A DNA stretch of 64,000 bases from Pseudomonadota bacterium (GTDB lineage: Bacteria; Pseudomonadota; Gammaproteobacteria; Halothiobacillales; Halothiobacillaceae): positions 150,548-214,547 of the forward strand of contig JAJYYE010000012.1 in assembly GCA_021801265.1 (NCBI GenBank). Direction: 5' to 3'. The position numbers were made by a program, and so were the translations under genes. Below, in pieces: positions 25,293 through 35,433 of the stretch; the first letter of the stretch is position 1, and every line of letters begins with the position of its first letter. Under the pieces are notes generated by a model. It searched no databases and was not told the DNA's origin. It worked only from the letters and a program-made list of their open reading frames with translations.

Positions 25293-26919
25293 GCCGTGCC
25301 TCCATGATTAAAAAGCCTTGACCGGTTTGACACACCGCACCCAAACGAACGTGAACTTCATGCTCATTTTGCATCACGAGAATTTCCTGTGTTTCAACCA
25401 CCAGCGCCGAGGCCACGACGACACGCGTCAATACCGCATGTTCATCAAACTGCACGATCACTGGCCAACTCTTGCTCCAGCGATTGCCTTCCGCGCGATA
25501 ATCCCGCGCGTAACTTGCAAATACGGTTCCCGATAGGCGCTGCACACCCATATCAATGGTTTTGTGCTCCGCATCCATATGCCGCACCCAACGCACCACG
25601 CCAATCGCAAGCCCGGTTCTCATCACAGGTTTGGCTGATGCAGCACGCGGCAACTCGACCAGCAGTAAATCATCCACAGCCGCATGGCTATTGGAGGAGA
25701 GACGCCAGTGAAACCGAAAACCCGTCGGGGAAAAATTGACTACATCCCACGTACTCGGCGAATTCAGTATGGCACGCGCACCGGTACCTGTTCTGTGTAC
25801 GCCGACACCGGCATCCCAATCGACATCTGTTTTGGTGTGGCCCGTGTTGATGTCCAACTTAAATTCGTCAACGCCCGACAAAGGTTTAACGGCCCCCCGA
25901 ATTGGCTGCTCTAGCCCCTCCCAGTCCAAACCCGCGAGCGCAATCGTGTTATCCGGTTTCGCATCCGCACTATCCAAACGCTCAAGGCGATGATGAACGC
26001 TTAAAAAACCCAGGGTAACCAAACAACTTTGCTCACCCTCTTCCTTATGTGCCGCGTCCAATTCCGCACGCTGAGGACGACCCACAAAATAAAATTGCAA
26101 ACGTTCTAACAGGTTATGCAACTGAGTTTGGCAAACCGGCGATAAATTTATCGCCAATTCGGGCTGATAGAGTCCACTGACATCGAGGAACACGCCTTGT
26201 ACCGTCAAACTGGCCCGGGGTGTCAGTGCGATATGTGGCATGATTTTGCCCGTCATATCAATAAATCGACTTGTGGGCGTAGGTTGGTCATGGACCAACT
26301 TAATGGCGCCCCCCATCTGAATTAAACAGTTAAAATCGTCTTCCATTTCTTCGGGCGTAAGCCCATAGGGGTTCACGATGGCCAAGGTCAAAATTGCCAC
26401 ATAGTGCTGGTAAATCGATTGCCAACCGACCGGGTGATGGTTTTGCAACTCCACACGCGCCAAATCGACTAACTGATGCAAATCAATATAAAGGGATTTA
26501 GGCACATCGACATAAGAAACATAGCAGTCGAGGATACAGCGCACCGCCCAATCAACTTGGTCTTGATGCGCGCGGACCAGATATTCACTAATGAGTGACT
26601 CATCCGTTTGTTCATGTAATGCCGTTAATTTTAGATTCAGCATCAACTGCGCGTACCGATAAAGACGCAACAAGCCATCAAGTTGAGCACGCCCGGACTC
26701 ACTGAGGGGCAAACCAGACTGCCGCAAACTGGCGCGCAGCCGCCCCGCCAGCCGGGTTAAAAACGGCAAAAGCGCCGTCACAGTGGCACTGATTTTGGGT
26801 TCATCCATATCTTGCCAGGTGGTGTCAGCCAATTGATCACCCAACATCCGCACCGCATCCAGCGGTTCGTGCAGCAAAAGTTGATCGATGAAATCCTGCA
26901 TATTCCTAGATTGCGCCAT
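25279..26919 (-). CDS. Conserved protein with PilZ-type motif, encoded with fimX
   Basis: A 546-residue soluble protein. The N-terminal 300 residues are alpha-helical and unnamed. The C-terminal part contains NFSPTG (395-400), which matches the D/NxSxxG half of the PilZ c-di-GMP-binding signature, followed by beta-rich sequence as expected for a PilZ barrel; I see no clear RxxxR partner, so ligand binding is uncertain. It sits between psd and fimX, the position of the uncharacterised PA4958 in Pseudomonas aeruginosa as I recall it. A role in c-di-GMP control of pili is inferred from the neighbour. Confidence 0.6.
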   Translation of the reverse strand: MAQSRNMQDFIDQLLLHEPLDAVRMLGDQLADTTWQDMDEPKISATVTALLPFLTRLAGRLRASLRQSGLPLSESGRAQLDGLLRLYRYAQLMLNLKLTALHEQTDESLISEYLVRAHQDQVDWAVRCILDCYVSYVDVPKSLYIDLHQLVDLARVELQNHHPVGWQSIYQHYVAILTLAIVNPYGLTPEEMEDDFNCLIQMGGAIKLVHDQPTPTSRFIDMTGKIMPHIALTPRASLTVQGVFLDVSGLYQPELAINLSPVCQTQLHNLLERLQFYFVGRPQRAELDAAHKEEGEQSCLVTLGFLSVHHRLERLDSADAKPDNTIALAGLDWEGLEQPIRGAVKPLSGVDEFKLDINTGHTKTDVDWDAGVGVHRTGTGARAILNSPSTWDVVNFSPTGFRFHWRLSSNSHAAVDDLLLVELPRAASAKPVMRTGLAIGVVRWVRHMDAEHKTIDMGVQRLSGTVFASYARDYRAEGNRWSKSWPVIVQFDEHAVLTRVVVASALVVETQEILVMQNEHEVHVRLGAVCQTGQGFLIMEARRVDA

Positions 26920-27019
26920 GTTTGACCATCCTTGTTCCCTTCACACCAAACGTTGTGTCACTGATGATTGATTCGAAAAGTTTATACTGCAAAAGCCATC
27001 AAGCATGCGCAGAAGCCCC

Positions 27020-27179
27020 AGGGAACTCTGATCAACCCCCTCATGCAACTCGGCGGGACGGGGCTTTGAGGACGATCTGCTGTGTTGCGAAGCGAATAGA
27101 ATAACGACTCCCTTCACGCCTTGCACCTCATCCATCAAAATCCCGACTCGGCCACGATAGCGTTAATCAGGGACGCCCT
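27020..27179. repeat. MITE-like repeat element, copy 2
   Basis: Inverted termini AGGGAACTCTGATCAAC (27020-27036) and GTTAATCAGGGACGCCCT (27162-27179) bound a 160-bp element. It contains GCAACTCGGCGGG (27045-27057), found exactly in copy 3 (32272-32284, opposite strand). Its right end overlaps the last codons and TGA stop of psd. No open frame of note lies inside. Confidence 0.55.
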
Positions 27180-28069
27180 AACACGTCACCCAATTTAATG
27201 GGGCATTGTGGCTGCCACTCGGCACTCAACTCAAACCCTGCGGGCAAGAGCATGACCACGGTAGAGCCCATATTAAATCGTCCCATTTCCTGGCCACGCG
27301 CCAACGAAATTGTCATGCCTGTTTCCCCGGCGTAATGCCGACGAGTCACCATGTTCCCCGCCGGTGGCGTGACCAGCCCCGCCCACACGGCTTCAATCGC
27401 AGCCACATTAATGGCGCCCACCAATACCAACGCCAATGGGCCATACGCCGTATCAAACACACACGCCAAACGCTCATTGCGCGCAAAGATTTCGGGTACT
27501 TGCTGCACGGTAACCGGCGAGACACTAAACAACCGCCCCGGCACATGAATCATTTCCCGCAGCGTGCCTGCACAGGGCATATGAATCCGGTGATAATCAC
27601 GGGGGGCGAGATAAATTGTGGCAAATTGACCCTGTTCAAATTTTTGCGCCAGTTCGGGATCACCACCCAACAAACACGTAACGGTGTAATCGCGACCTTT
27701 GGCTTGCAGTAAATTACCCGACTGAATTGGACCCAATTGGCTAACGCGGCCATCGCAGGGGCTTATCCAAACCGTTTCATCACGGGGCATCGGGCGGACA
27801 TCGGGTTTTAACGCGCGGGTAAAAAATGCATTAAAGCTCGGGTAAGCGGCTGGATCAGACTCTACCGCCTCACTCAGATCCACCCCATAATGCCGCACAA
27901 ACCAGCGGATGACTGTGGCGGTAAACGGGGTTTGCCATCGGGCAAGGCGAAAAACCAGACGAGAAATCGCATGGTGTGGCAGCGCATATTGCACCGCAGT
28001 CCATAGACTTTGCAGCGTCGTGGGCTCGACGGGCGTGGCGGATATTGGTTGGTTTAGCTGATCGTTCAT
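27167..28069 (-). CDS. psd: Phosphatidylserine decarboxylase proenzyme
   Basis: Makes phosphatidylethanolamine from phosphatidylserine in the inner membrane using a pyruvoyl group. The self-cleavage site is GST in GRFNMGSTVVMLLP near the C-terminus; the Ser becomes the pyruvoyl. Other landmarks are SFNAFFTRALKP, SPCDGRVSQLG and YLAPRDYHRIHMP, with the catalytic-relay His. Length (300) is normal. It is followed by the PilZ-type gene and fimX. Its last residues (GRP-stop) lie inside repeat copy 2, so the element appears to have reshaped the C-terminus. Confidence 0.94.
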   Translation of the reverse strand: MNDQLNQPISATPVEPTTLQSLWTAVQYALPHHAISRLVFRLARWQTPFTATVIRWFVRHYGVDLSEAVESDPAAYPSFNAFFTRALKPDVRPMPRDETVWISPCDGRVSQLGPIQSGNLLQAKGRDYTVTCLLGGDPELAQKFEQGQFATIYLAPRDYHRIHMPCAGTLREMIHVPGRLFSVSPVTVQQVPEIFARNERLACVFDTAYGPLALVLVGAINVAAIEAVWAGLVTPPAGNMVTRRHYAGETGMTISLARGQEMGRFNMGSTVVMLLPAGFELSAEWQPQCPIKLGDVLGRP

Positions 28070-28182
28070 CGCAGGGTACTTGTGATTTCAAGACGCTCAA
28101 TACACGTCGGTTTGAACATGATACCTGTAGTTCTGCCACAATAAAGCCATCCATCACCACCGCAGCCAAACTGAAATCACCC

Positions 28183-29172
28183 ATGATGCCCCATCCCATC
28201 GAACACCAACCCGCCCCACCTCACTCGGATGCACTTTATCCGCTGATTGAAGACACGCGACAACTCGCAACCATTCTTGATCTGATTCGCTGGGCCGCCA
28301 GCCGAATGGATGAGCATCAGGTGTTCCTCGGGCATGGCACATCGCAGTATTGGGATGAAGCCGTTTGGCTGGTGCTCGATAGCCTCCGCTTGCCGCTTAA
28401 TCTTGATTCCCCGCACTGGTCAGCCAAACTGACGCCCGGTGAATTAACGCAAGTCACCAGGCTCATTCGCCGCCGCTGCCTGGAGCACATTCCAACGGCT
28501 TATCTTTTGAATCGCGCCTGGTTTATGGGCGCGTCTTATTATGTGGATGAGCGGGTCCTGATTCCCCGCTCACCCTTTGCAGAACTGATTGCGAATCAGT
28601 TTTCGCTCTGGTTCAAGGCAGACAATCCCCCCCAAACCATTTTGGATATTGGCACGGGATCTGGATGTCTTGCCATTGCCTTAGCCGAGCATTTTCCCGA
28701 TGCCCAGGTCATCGGCAGTGATATCTCTTTTGATGCCCTCAGCGTTGCCGCACGCAATGTGCACGATTTTCAACGGGAAGATCACGTGCAACTCCAGCAA
28801 TCGGATTTGCTCAATGAATTATTTGATGAATCAGGCGAACCTTTAATTTTTGATCTCATCATCAGCAATCCACCATATGTTGATCCCGATGAAGCCGCCG
28901 ACCTGCCCGCTGAGTATCACCACGAGCCCGCGCTGGGACTGTACGCAGAACACAGCGGCATGGCATTGGTAGAACGGATGCTGGATTCTGTCGCGCAACA
29001 CCTCAGCCCGCGCGGGCGCCTATTTGTCGAAGTTGGCAATGGCCAACGGATGATTGACCTGACTTGGCCAAATCACAAGCTCACTTGGCTTGGCATAGAA
29101 CATGGGCTTGAAAATCCTGCAGCGGCAATCTTCACCCTTGATCGCAACACCCTAAGCAATTGGCGTGGTTAA
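28183..29172 (+). CDS. prmB: Ribosomal protein uL3 glutamine N5-methyltransferase
   Basis: Methylates a glutamine of ribosomal protein L3. The PrmB signature is seen as the helical N-terminal domain, RRCLEHIPTAYLLNRAWF, the ERVLIPRSPFAELI segment, SAM motif ILDIGTGSGCLAIALA, and catalytic SNPPYV. The presence of PRSP and the N-terminal domain distinguish it from PrmC/HemK. The open frame extends upstream across psd, but MMPHP at 28183 is the first start that does not invade psd; the ribosome site is weak. The gene is divergent from psd. Confidence 0.9.
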   Translation: MMPHPIEHQPAPPHSDALYPLIEDTRQLATILDLIRWAASRMDEHQVFLGHGTSQYWDEAVWLVLDSLRLPLNLDSPHWSAKLTPGELTQVTRLIRRRCLEHIPTAYLLNRAWFMGASYYVDERVLIPRSPFAELIANQFSLWFKADNPPQTILDIGTGSGCLAIALAEHFPDAQVIGSDISFDALSVAARNVHDFQREDHVQLQQSDLLNELFDESGEPLIFDLIISNPPYVDPDEAADLPAEYHHEPALGLYAEHSGMALVERMLDSVAQHLSPRGRLFVEVGNGQRMIDLTWPNHKLTWLGIEHGLENPAAAIFTLDRNTLSNWRG

Positions 29173-29180
29173 TTTTTTTC

Positions 29181-29200
29181 AAATACGATTCAAAGTATTT
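29181..29200 (+). terminator. Weak A/T-rich hairpin after prmB
   Basis: AAATAC (29181-29186) and GTATTT (29195-29200) can pair with an 8-nt loop just after the prmB stop. The stem is short and A/T-rich, so its terminator function is doubtful. Confidence 0.25.
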
Positions 29201-29218
29201 AAAATCATTAAAAAACAT

Positions 29219-29259
29219 TGAATTACAAATTCATATACGGGCTGTATTGAAAATTCAAT
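29219..29259. promoter_or_regulatory. Two adjacent palindromes upstream of sqr
   Basis: TGAATT-ACA-AATTCA (29219-29233) and ATTGAA-AA-TTCAAT (29246-29259) are two perfect short inverted repeats in an A/T-rich leader, centred 27 bp apart and about 200-240 bp before the sqr start. They could be operator sites; the regulator is unknown. Confidence 0.35.
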
Positions 29260-29448
29260 GGAAATTTTCTCGCCAATCACAGACATTCACGCAAGAATCG
29301 TCTATCGTTCGGTTGGTTATGCACATCACATAACGATAACGCACGTAGCGCTCATACCGCCAGCGGTTTACATAGCCCATGGCAGTCTGGTCAGAACGAT
29401 GCCAAACAGAAGCTTAAATCTTGGCGCAAAGGTCAAGGTACCACCTGA

Positions 29449-30735
<1,287 letters not shown>

Positions 30736-30757
30736 GTGAAATCTTGCCTAAACTAAA

Positions 30758-30784
30758 AACCTGCCACCCGGCAGGTTTTTTTTC
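30758..30784 (+). terminator. Rho-independent terminator of sqr
   Basis: Perfect 8-bp stem AACCTGCC/GGCAGGTT, ACCC loop, followed by T-rich sequence; 22 nt after the sqr stop. Confidence 0.92.
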
Positions 30785-30854
30785 GGGGATTTCGGCACAA
30801 GAACAAGAAGCAATGAAAGTCGCTGCGAAGTTCGTTACACCGTCAACAGGGCCA

Positions 30855-32135
30855 TCACCAGAATGCAGCCACCAACAGTCCAACCAGCACGGTCGGCACT
30901 AATACACTGGCCACCCGCAAGCCCAACTGTTTGCCACCAATGGCAAATGCCAGCACGGTTTTCACCAAGGTATTAACCACGATGGCCAATACGATGGCTT
31001 GGGTAGCGACATGCGCATGGATTTGCCCCTGTCCCGCCATTTTTGATAACGAGAGCGATAACGCGTCCACATCCGCCAGCCCCGAAACCGCCGCCAATAC
31101 ATAAATGCCCGAATCGCCCAGACTGTGTTGCAAACCATGCGCAAGCAGCATGATCGCGATCAATACCAGCGTAAACCGTAAAGCAGCACTCAATTCGAGT
31201 GGGTTTTTCAGGCTCGATTCCAGCTCGGAATTCATCGATTCAGGTGTCGAATCCAAACGCCATCCAATGAATGCACCCAGCGAAGCCGTAATCATCATGG
31301 CAACAATCGGGGGAATTAAATCGGTGAGTAAATCGGCATTCACGAAACCGACTTCAATTAAAACACGCGGAAATAAAATCGTGGAAGCGACCATAATCCC
31401 AATCGCCAGCGTATGGATGAGATCAATTCGCTCACGGGAAAACCGCGCTGAGGTGATCGTCAATGCCGTAGAGGACACCAGTCCACCCAGCACACTGGTT
31501 AACAACAAGCCCTGCCTTGAGCCCAAAATTCGCATCGCGAAATAACCGATAAACGATAACCCCGCCAACAGCAGTACCATCCAACCAATCACAAACGGAT
31601 TCAACGCGCCCCACGGCCCGAAATCATCGTTCGGTAAAATCGGCAAAATCACCAATGCCAGCAGCAGCAACTTGAATGTGGCGAATAGCTCTTGCTCAGA
31701 TAACTTTTGTAAACCCGCGTGCAACACGGATTTCAATCCCAGCAAGATCATGGTAAACACGCCCGCAGCCACGGCAACATACGCGTAACCACTCACCGCT
31801 ATCGCACCAAGTGCAAAGGTCAGGAAACTGGCAATTTCTGTCGTGATACCCACGGATTGATCGCGCTGCGCCGAAAGCCAATAACTCACGGCCAAAATCA
31901 TGCCCAGTGCGAAAACCCCTGCCGCCAAAACCAAACCGCCAAATTGATTTGCCAATACGCCCGTTAAGCCGCCTGCCAAACCCATCAATCCGAACGTGCG
32001 AACACCCGCCACGCGTTGCCCATCGGCGGCGGCACGCTCATGCCACCCCCGCTCCAGGCCGATCAGTAAGCCAATCCCAAGCGCCAGCCCCAAACTTTGG
32101 AGCACAAGGAACGCATCGGGCATTTGCGCATTCAT
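30855..32135 (-). CDS. MgtC/SapB-type membrane protein with DUF4010 domain
   Basis: A multi-spanning inner-membrane protein. The N-terminal part has the MgtC/SapB signature (LALGIGLLIGLERGW, then GVRTFGLMGLAGGL) and the remainder is a DUF4010-type set of helices, roughly ten to eleven segments in all. The open frame extends to 32198, but a rho-independent terminator at 32183-32209 on the same strand cuts through that extension, so ATG 32135 (MNAQMPD) is chosen, giving 426 residues. MgtC relatives are linked to magnesium or acid stress; the role of this fused form is not known. Confidence 0.78.
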   Translation of the reverse strand: MNAQMPDAFLVLQSLGLALGIGLLIGLERGWHERAAADGQRVAGVRTFGLMGLAGGLTGVLANQFGGLVLAAGVFALGMILAVSYWLSAQRDQSVGITTEIASFLTFALGAIAVSGYAYVAVAAGVFTMILLGLKSVLHAGLQKLSEQELFATFKLLLLALVILPILPNDDFGPWGALNPFVIGWMVLLLAGLSFIGYFAMRILGSRQGLLLTSVLGGLVSSTALTITSARFSRERIDLIHTLAIGIMVASTILFPRVLIEVGFVNADLLTDLIPPIVAMMITASLGAFIGWRLDSTPESMNSELESSLKNPLELSAALRFTLVLIAIMLLAHGLQHSLGDSGIYVLAAVSGLADVDALSLSLSKMAGQGQIHAHVATQAIVLAIVVNTLVKTVLAFAIGGKQLGLRVASVLVPTVLVGLLVAAFW

Positions 32136-32177
32136 CCACTTGCCCTGTTCATGATTGAAACATCTCGAAACCATCCA

Positions 32178-32209
32178 ATAAAAAACCACCCAGATCATGC
32201 GGGTGGTTT
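32178..32209 (-). terminator. Rho-independent terminator of the UPF0114 gene
   Basis: Nine-bp stem AAACCACCC (32183-32191) / GGGTGGTTT (32201-32209) with a 9-nt loop. Read on the minus strand it is followed by a T-run, so it terminates the UPF0114 transcript before the DUF4010 gene. Confidence 0.8.
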
Positions 32210-32226
32210 GATTATACGCTCAGCCA

Positions 32227-32340
32227 AGGTGCCTCTGATCAACGCCGTCGTGCAACGCGTAGCTGACGAAGCCCGCCGAGTTGCCGTACCCAAACGATCA
32301 TATTGAGAAAATCAACCAATTAATCAGTGTTGCCCGCTTT
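32227..32340. repeat. MITE-like repeat element, copy 3
   Basis: Termini AGGTGCCTCTGATCAA (32227-32242) and TTAATCAGTGTTGCCCGC (32320-32337) mirror each other. The interior carries CCCGCCGAGTTGC (32272-32284), the exact complement of the core of copy 2. The right end overlaps the last codons and the TGA of the UPF0114 gene. Confidence 0.5.
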
Positions 32341-32866
32341 GTAGTTTATCCATAATCGCGAAAACCAGACCCGATAATAAGAAGGTAATGTGAATTCCGA
32401 CCAGCCACATGAGATGTCGATCTGATAACGTATCTACATTCATAAAAGCCTTAAGCAGCTCAATCCCTGAAATAGCGACCATCGAACCAATCAATTTGAT
32501 TTTGAGATCGCTAAAGCCAATCGACCCCATCCAGTCCGGACGGTCGGCATGACTATGTAAATCATCCATTTTCGAAACAAAATTCTCATATCCAGAAAAC
32601 ATGATAATAATCAATAAGTTCATTAACAGAGACACATCAACCAGCGTCAGGACGCCGACGATAATCTGTCCCTCATCCATGCTCGAAAAATGGGAAACCA
32701 AATGCCAAACTTCTTTGCCAAATTTCATCAGCAAAACGCCCATCGCCACCACAAGGCCAAGATAGATGGGCGCCATGAGCCATCGGCTGGCGAACAAGAA
32801 ATGTTCAAACCCACTTTCAAGATGCTTCACAACGCTACGCGGCTCTCGCACCGAATCATTAGCCAT
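32324..32866 (-). CDS. yqhA: UPF0114 family membrane protein, YqhA-like
   Basis: A 180-residue inner-membrane protein of the TIGR00645/UPF0114 family, with about four hydrophobic helices and the conserved phrases FEHFLFASRWLMAPIYLGL, SLLMNLLIIIMFSGYENFVS and SDLKIKLIGSMVAISGI. GGGAG lies seven nt before the ATG. The family function is unknown. The gene ends inside repeat copy 3 and is followed by a terminator. Confidence 0.9.
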   Translation of the reverse strand: MANDSVREPRSVVKHLESGFEHFLFASRWLMAPIYLGLVVAMGVLLMKFGKEVWHLVSHFSSMDEGQIIVGVLTLVDVSLLMNLLIIIMFSGYENFVSKMDDLHSHADRPDWMGSIGFSDLKIKLIGSMVAISGIELLKAFMNVDTLSDRHLMWLVGIHITFLLSGLVFAIMDKLQSGQH

Positions 32867-32930
32867 ATAAAAACTCCCAAAGAAAAACTAATGAAAACAC
32901 CTTGGGACAATCATACCATTCTCGACCGAT

Positions 32931-33902
32931 TCACATCGAGATGGCTGAGCGCTTCTGCAGATATTGAGGCGCAATTGTCTCAAGCCGCGTCGGCTGGCGC
33001 AGACAGGCGGTTGGACACACACTGGGTGTTTGGAGCGAAGCGTAGTTGTCGCGGGTGAATGGTTTACCAGGGGCAAATTCCAAAAATCGGGCTTGAAGGC
33101 GCGACGCCCAGTCGGGCAGCCCTAAAATAACACGCGGGTGACCTGCCGTCCGGGCGGCATAGGCCACCAACTCGCGCAGGCTGTAATCGGTAGGGCCACA
33201 GAGGTCAATCCGCTGTCCCGCCTGACCTGAATCGCTTATTGCCGCCATAAATTGCGCCACCACATCCCCCACAAAAACCGGCGAAAATCGCGCATCCGCG
33301 CAGGCCAGGGGAAAAATACCGGGCATCAGTGCCGCTAACTGCGCAAAACGATTCAAAAAAGAATCATTGGCACCAAAGATCACTGATGGGCGAAAACTGG
33401 TTACTGCAACGCCCTGCTGCGCTCCAAAATCATGCGCCCAATCCTCTGCCTTGCCTTTGCTGCGTAAATAAAAACTGCGCCCTGCAACCGCATCTGCAGC
33501 CAGTGCGCTCATATGTATGTATTGCGGTATTCCCGCTTCTGCAGAGGCCTTCAGCGCCGTTTGCGTCAGCTGAACATGGGCACGATCAAAACCTTCGCCG
33601 TTGTGTTTGGGTTCATTGAGGATACCGACTAAATTAATCAATACCGAGTGCCCCGAAATGAGCTCAGCCCAAGGCTGAACGGTACGGGTAGTCGCCAGAT
33701 CAGAATTCGCCAGAGCGGCGCCATCAACCAAACGTACACCGGGTAAAAGAGCCAGCTCTCTGTGACGGGATGCCTGTCGGCTCGGTATCGTAATTGAAAA
33801 CCCAGATCGACTGAGCTCGGTGACCAACGCTCGGCCAACAAATCCTGTACCGCCCAAGATCATGACGTTTTTGGGGCTGTTGTGTATCCGCGTGGCTTGC
33901 AT
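32931..33902 (-). CDS. NAD(P)-binding protein, complex I NDUFA9-like (atypical SDR)
   Basis: A 323-residue extended or atypical short-chain dehydrogenase-like protein. The NAD(P) motif is MILGGTGFVGRALVTEL near residue 14. HMSALAADAVAGRSFYLRSKGKAE has the YxxSK-like segment, and FRPSVIFGANDSFLNRFA is typical of the NDUFA9-like group. In bacteria these are annotated as complex I subunit-family proteins or UDP-sugar epimerase-like; no complex I genes lie nearby. The C-terminal 20-30 residues look unlike the family core. Confidence 0.8.
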   Translation of the reverse strand: MQATRIHNSPKNVMILGGTGFVGRALVTELSRSGFSITIPSRQASRHRELALLPGVRLVDGAALANSDLATTRTVQPWAELISGHSVLINLVGILNEPKHNGEGFDRAHVQLTQTALKASAEAGIPQYIHMSALAADAVAGRSFYLRSKGKAEDWAHDFGAQQGVAVTSFRPSVIFGANDSFLNRFAQLAALMPGIFPLACADARFSPVFVGDVVAQFMAAISDSGQAGQRIDLCGPTDYSLRELVAYAARTAGHPRVILGLPDWASRLQARFLEFAPGKPFTRDNYASLQTPSVCPTACLRQPTRLETIAPQYLQKRSAISM

Positions 33903-34023
33903 TCAAAGATCCTTATTAAAAATTTTAATCAACTACTGCAGCGATGAGTCGCCGCGATATACTCAAAACGGATACCGTTGCTTAATCACTTAGCCATGCC
34001 TCAGTTACAGGACGTGAACCATA

Positions 34024-35424
34024 ATGAATTCCAGCATCAATGCCCCCTTAACCATCGACACAATCATTGTTGGCGCGGGGGTGACCGGCCTATCTGCGGG
34101 CTATCATCTCACCAAGCAAAGCAAACGACTGATTATATTGGAAGCCGCCGCGCGCGTCGGCGGCGCTGTCGGCAGCATCACCGAACAGGGCTGGCTGCGG
34201 GAATTGGGGCCTAACAGCCTGATGCAAACACCTGCGTTAGCCGACTTGCTCAGCCAACTCGACTTGGGCACCGAGACGATTGAAGCCAATCCCGTCGCAA
34301 AAAAACGGTTCATTTCAAAAAATGAACACCCTGTCGCCCTGCCCGGCAATCCACTGGCATTGTTCACCAGCCCGCTGTTTAGTCTGGGTGATTTATGGCA
34401 CTTGGCTCGGGAGCCATGGATCAAACCCGCCTCGTTTGAGGAAACCATCGCGCAATTTGTTCGCCGTCGACTGGGGCAAGGTTTTCTCGACTGGGCGGTA
34501 GATCCCTTTGTTTCCGGCATTTATGCCGGTGACCCCGATCGCCTATCCGTACAGGCAGCTATTCCTAAAATTTATGCAACGGAATGCGAAAGCGGCTCGC
34601 TCATTCGGGCGGGTATTGCCCGGATGCAAGCCGCCAAAGCAAATCCTGCGCCCATCACCCAGCCCGCCAAAGGGAAATTATTCAGCTTCAAAAATGGCTT
34701 ACAAACACTGACCGATGCCCTCGCCGCTGCAATCACATCGTCCGGAAACGGCGAAATTCATCTACAAACCCCCTGTTCGTCCCTCGTCAGCAATACGGAT
34801 GGCGGCTGGACGATTCACACCGCCCAAGGCAAAACCTACACGGCGACAAATTTAATTCTCACGGTGCCCGCAGCCGTGGCGGCAGGTTTGCTCGAACCCA
34901 CCGATCCCACACTGGCCGAGCAGCTGAACCGCATTGAGTATCCCCCCGTTGCCTCAGTGGTGATGGGGTTTAGTCGAGTCCAAGTCGCCCATCCGTTAGA
35001 TGGCTTTGGATTACTGATACCTTCAAAAGAGCACAAACAAACGTTGGGTGTGCTCTTTTCATCCACCTTATTTGCAGATCGAACGCCACCGGGCAAAGTG
35101 ATGCTTACCGCCTTTATCGGCGGGCGACAGAAACCTGAAGCAGCGCTGGGAACAGATGACGAAATTTTACAGCGCGTACTGAACGACCTCTCGCCGCCGC
35201 TGGGGATTAAAGGACCGCCCGAATTTCTGCGGATTCAATCATGGCCGCGCGCCATACCCCAGTACGAACTGGGGTATTTAGCGCTCTTGGAGAAAATTGA
35301 AACGCAAGCCGCACATTGGCAAGGTTTGTATTTGGCTGGCAACTGGCGAGATGGCATTGCCGTGGGTGACTGCTTAATTAACGGCCAAAAACTGGCTGAA
35401 CAACTTGCTAAGAAGCCATCTTAA
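34024..35424 (+). CDS. hemY: Protoporphyrinogen oxidase (HemY type)
   Basis: Oxygen-dependent FAD enzyme oxidising protoporphyrinogen IX (or coproporphyrinogen III) in haem synthesis. The FAD motif is IIVGAGVTGLSAGYHL near residue 14, followed by ILEAAARVGGAVGSI; ELGPNSLM, DPFVSGIYAGDPDRLS and the C-terminal GLYLAGNWRDGIAVGDCL are characteristic. Length (466) fits. It matches the sulfur bacterium's demand for many haem proteins. It is convergent with moaA with only a 9-bp gap. Confidence 0.9.
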   Translation: MNSSINAPLTIDTIIVGAGVTGLSAGYHLTKQSKRLIILEAAARVGGAVGSITEQGWLRELGPNSLMQTPALADLLSQLDLGTETIEANPVAKKRFISKNEHPVALPGNPLALFTSPLFSLGDLWHLAREPWIKPASFEETIAQFVRRRLGQGFLDWAVDPFVSGIYAGDPDRLSVQAAIPKIYATECESGSLIRAGIARMQAAKANPAPITQPAKGKLFSFKNGLQTLTDALAAAITSSGNGEIHLQTPCSSLVSNTDGGWTIHTAQGKTYTATNLILTVPAAVAAGLLEPTDPTLAEQLNRIEYPPVASVVMGFSRVQVAHPLDGFGLLIPSKEHKQTLGVLFSSTLFADRTPPGKVMLTAFIGGRQKPEAALGTDDEILQRVLNDLSPPLGIKGPPEFLRIQSWPRAIPQYELGYLALLEKIETQAAHWQGLYLAGNWRDGIAVGDCLINGQKLAEQLAKKPS

Positions 35425-35433
35425 CGCAGCCGG

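Noticed and set aside
27976-28182. N-terminal extension of prmB
   Set aside because: It would overlap the psd start region on the opposite strand and has no family resemblance; ATG 28183 fits PrmB length.
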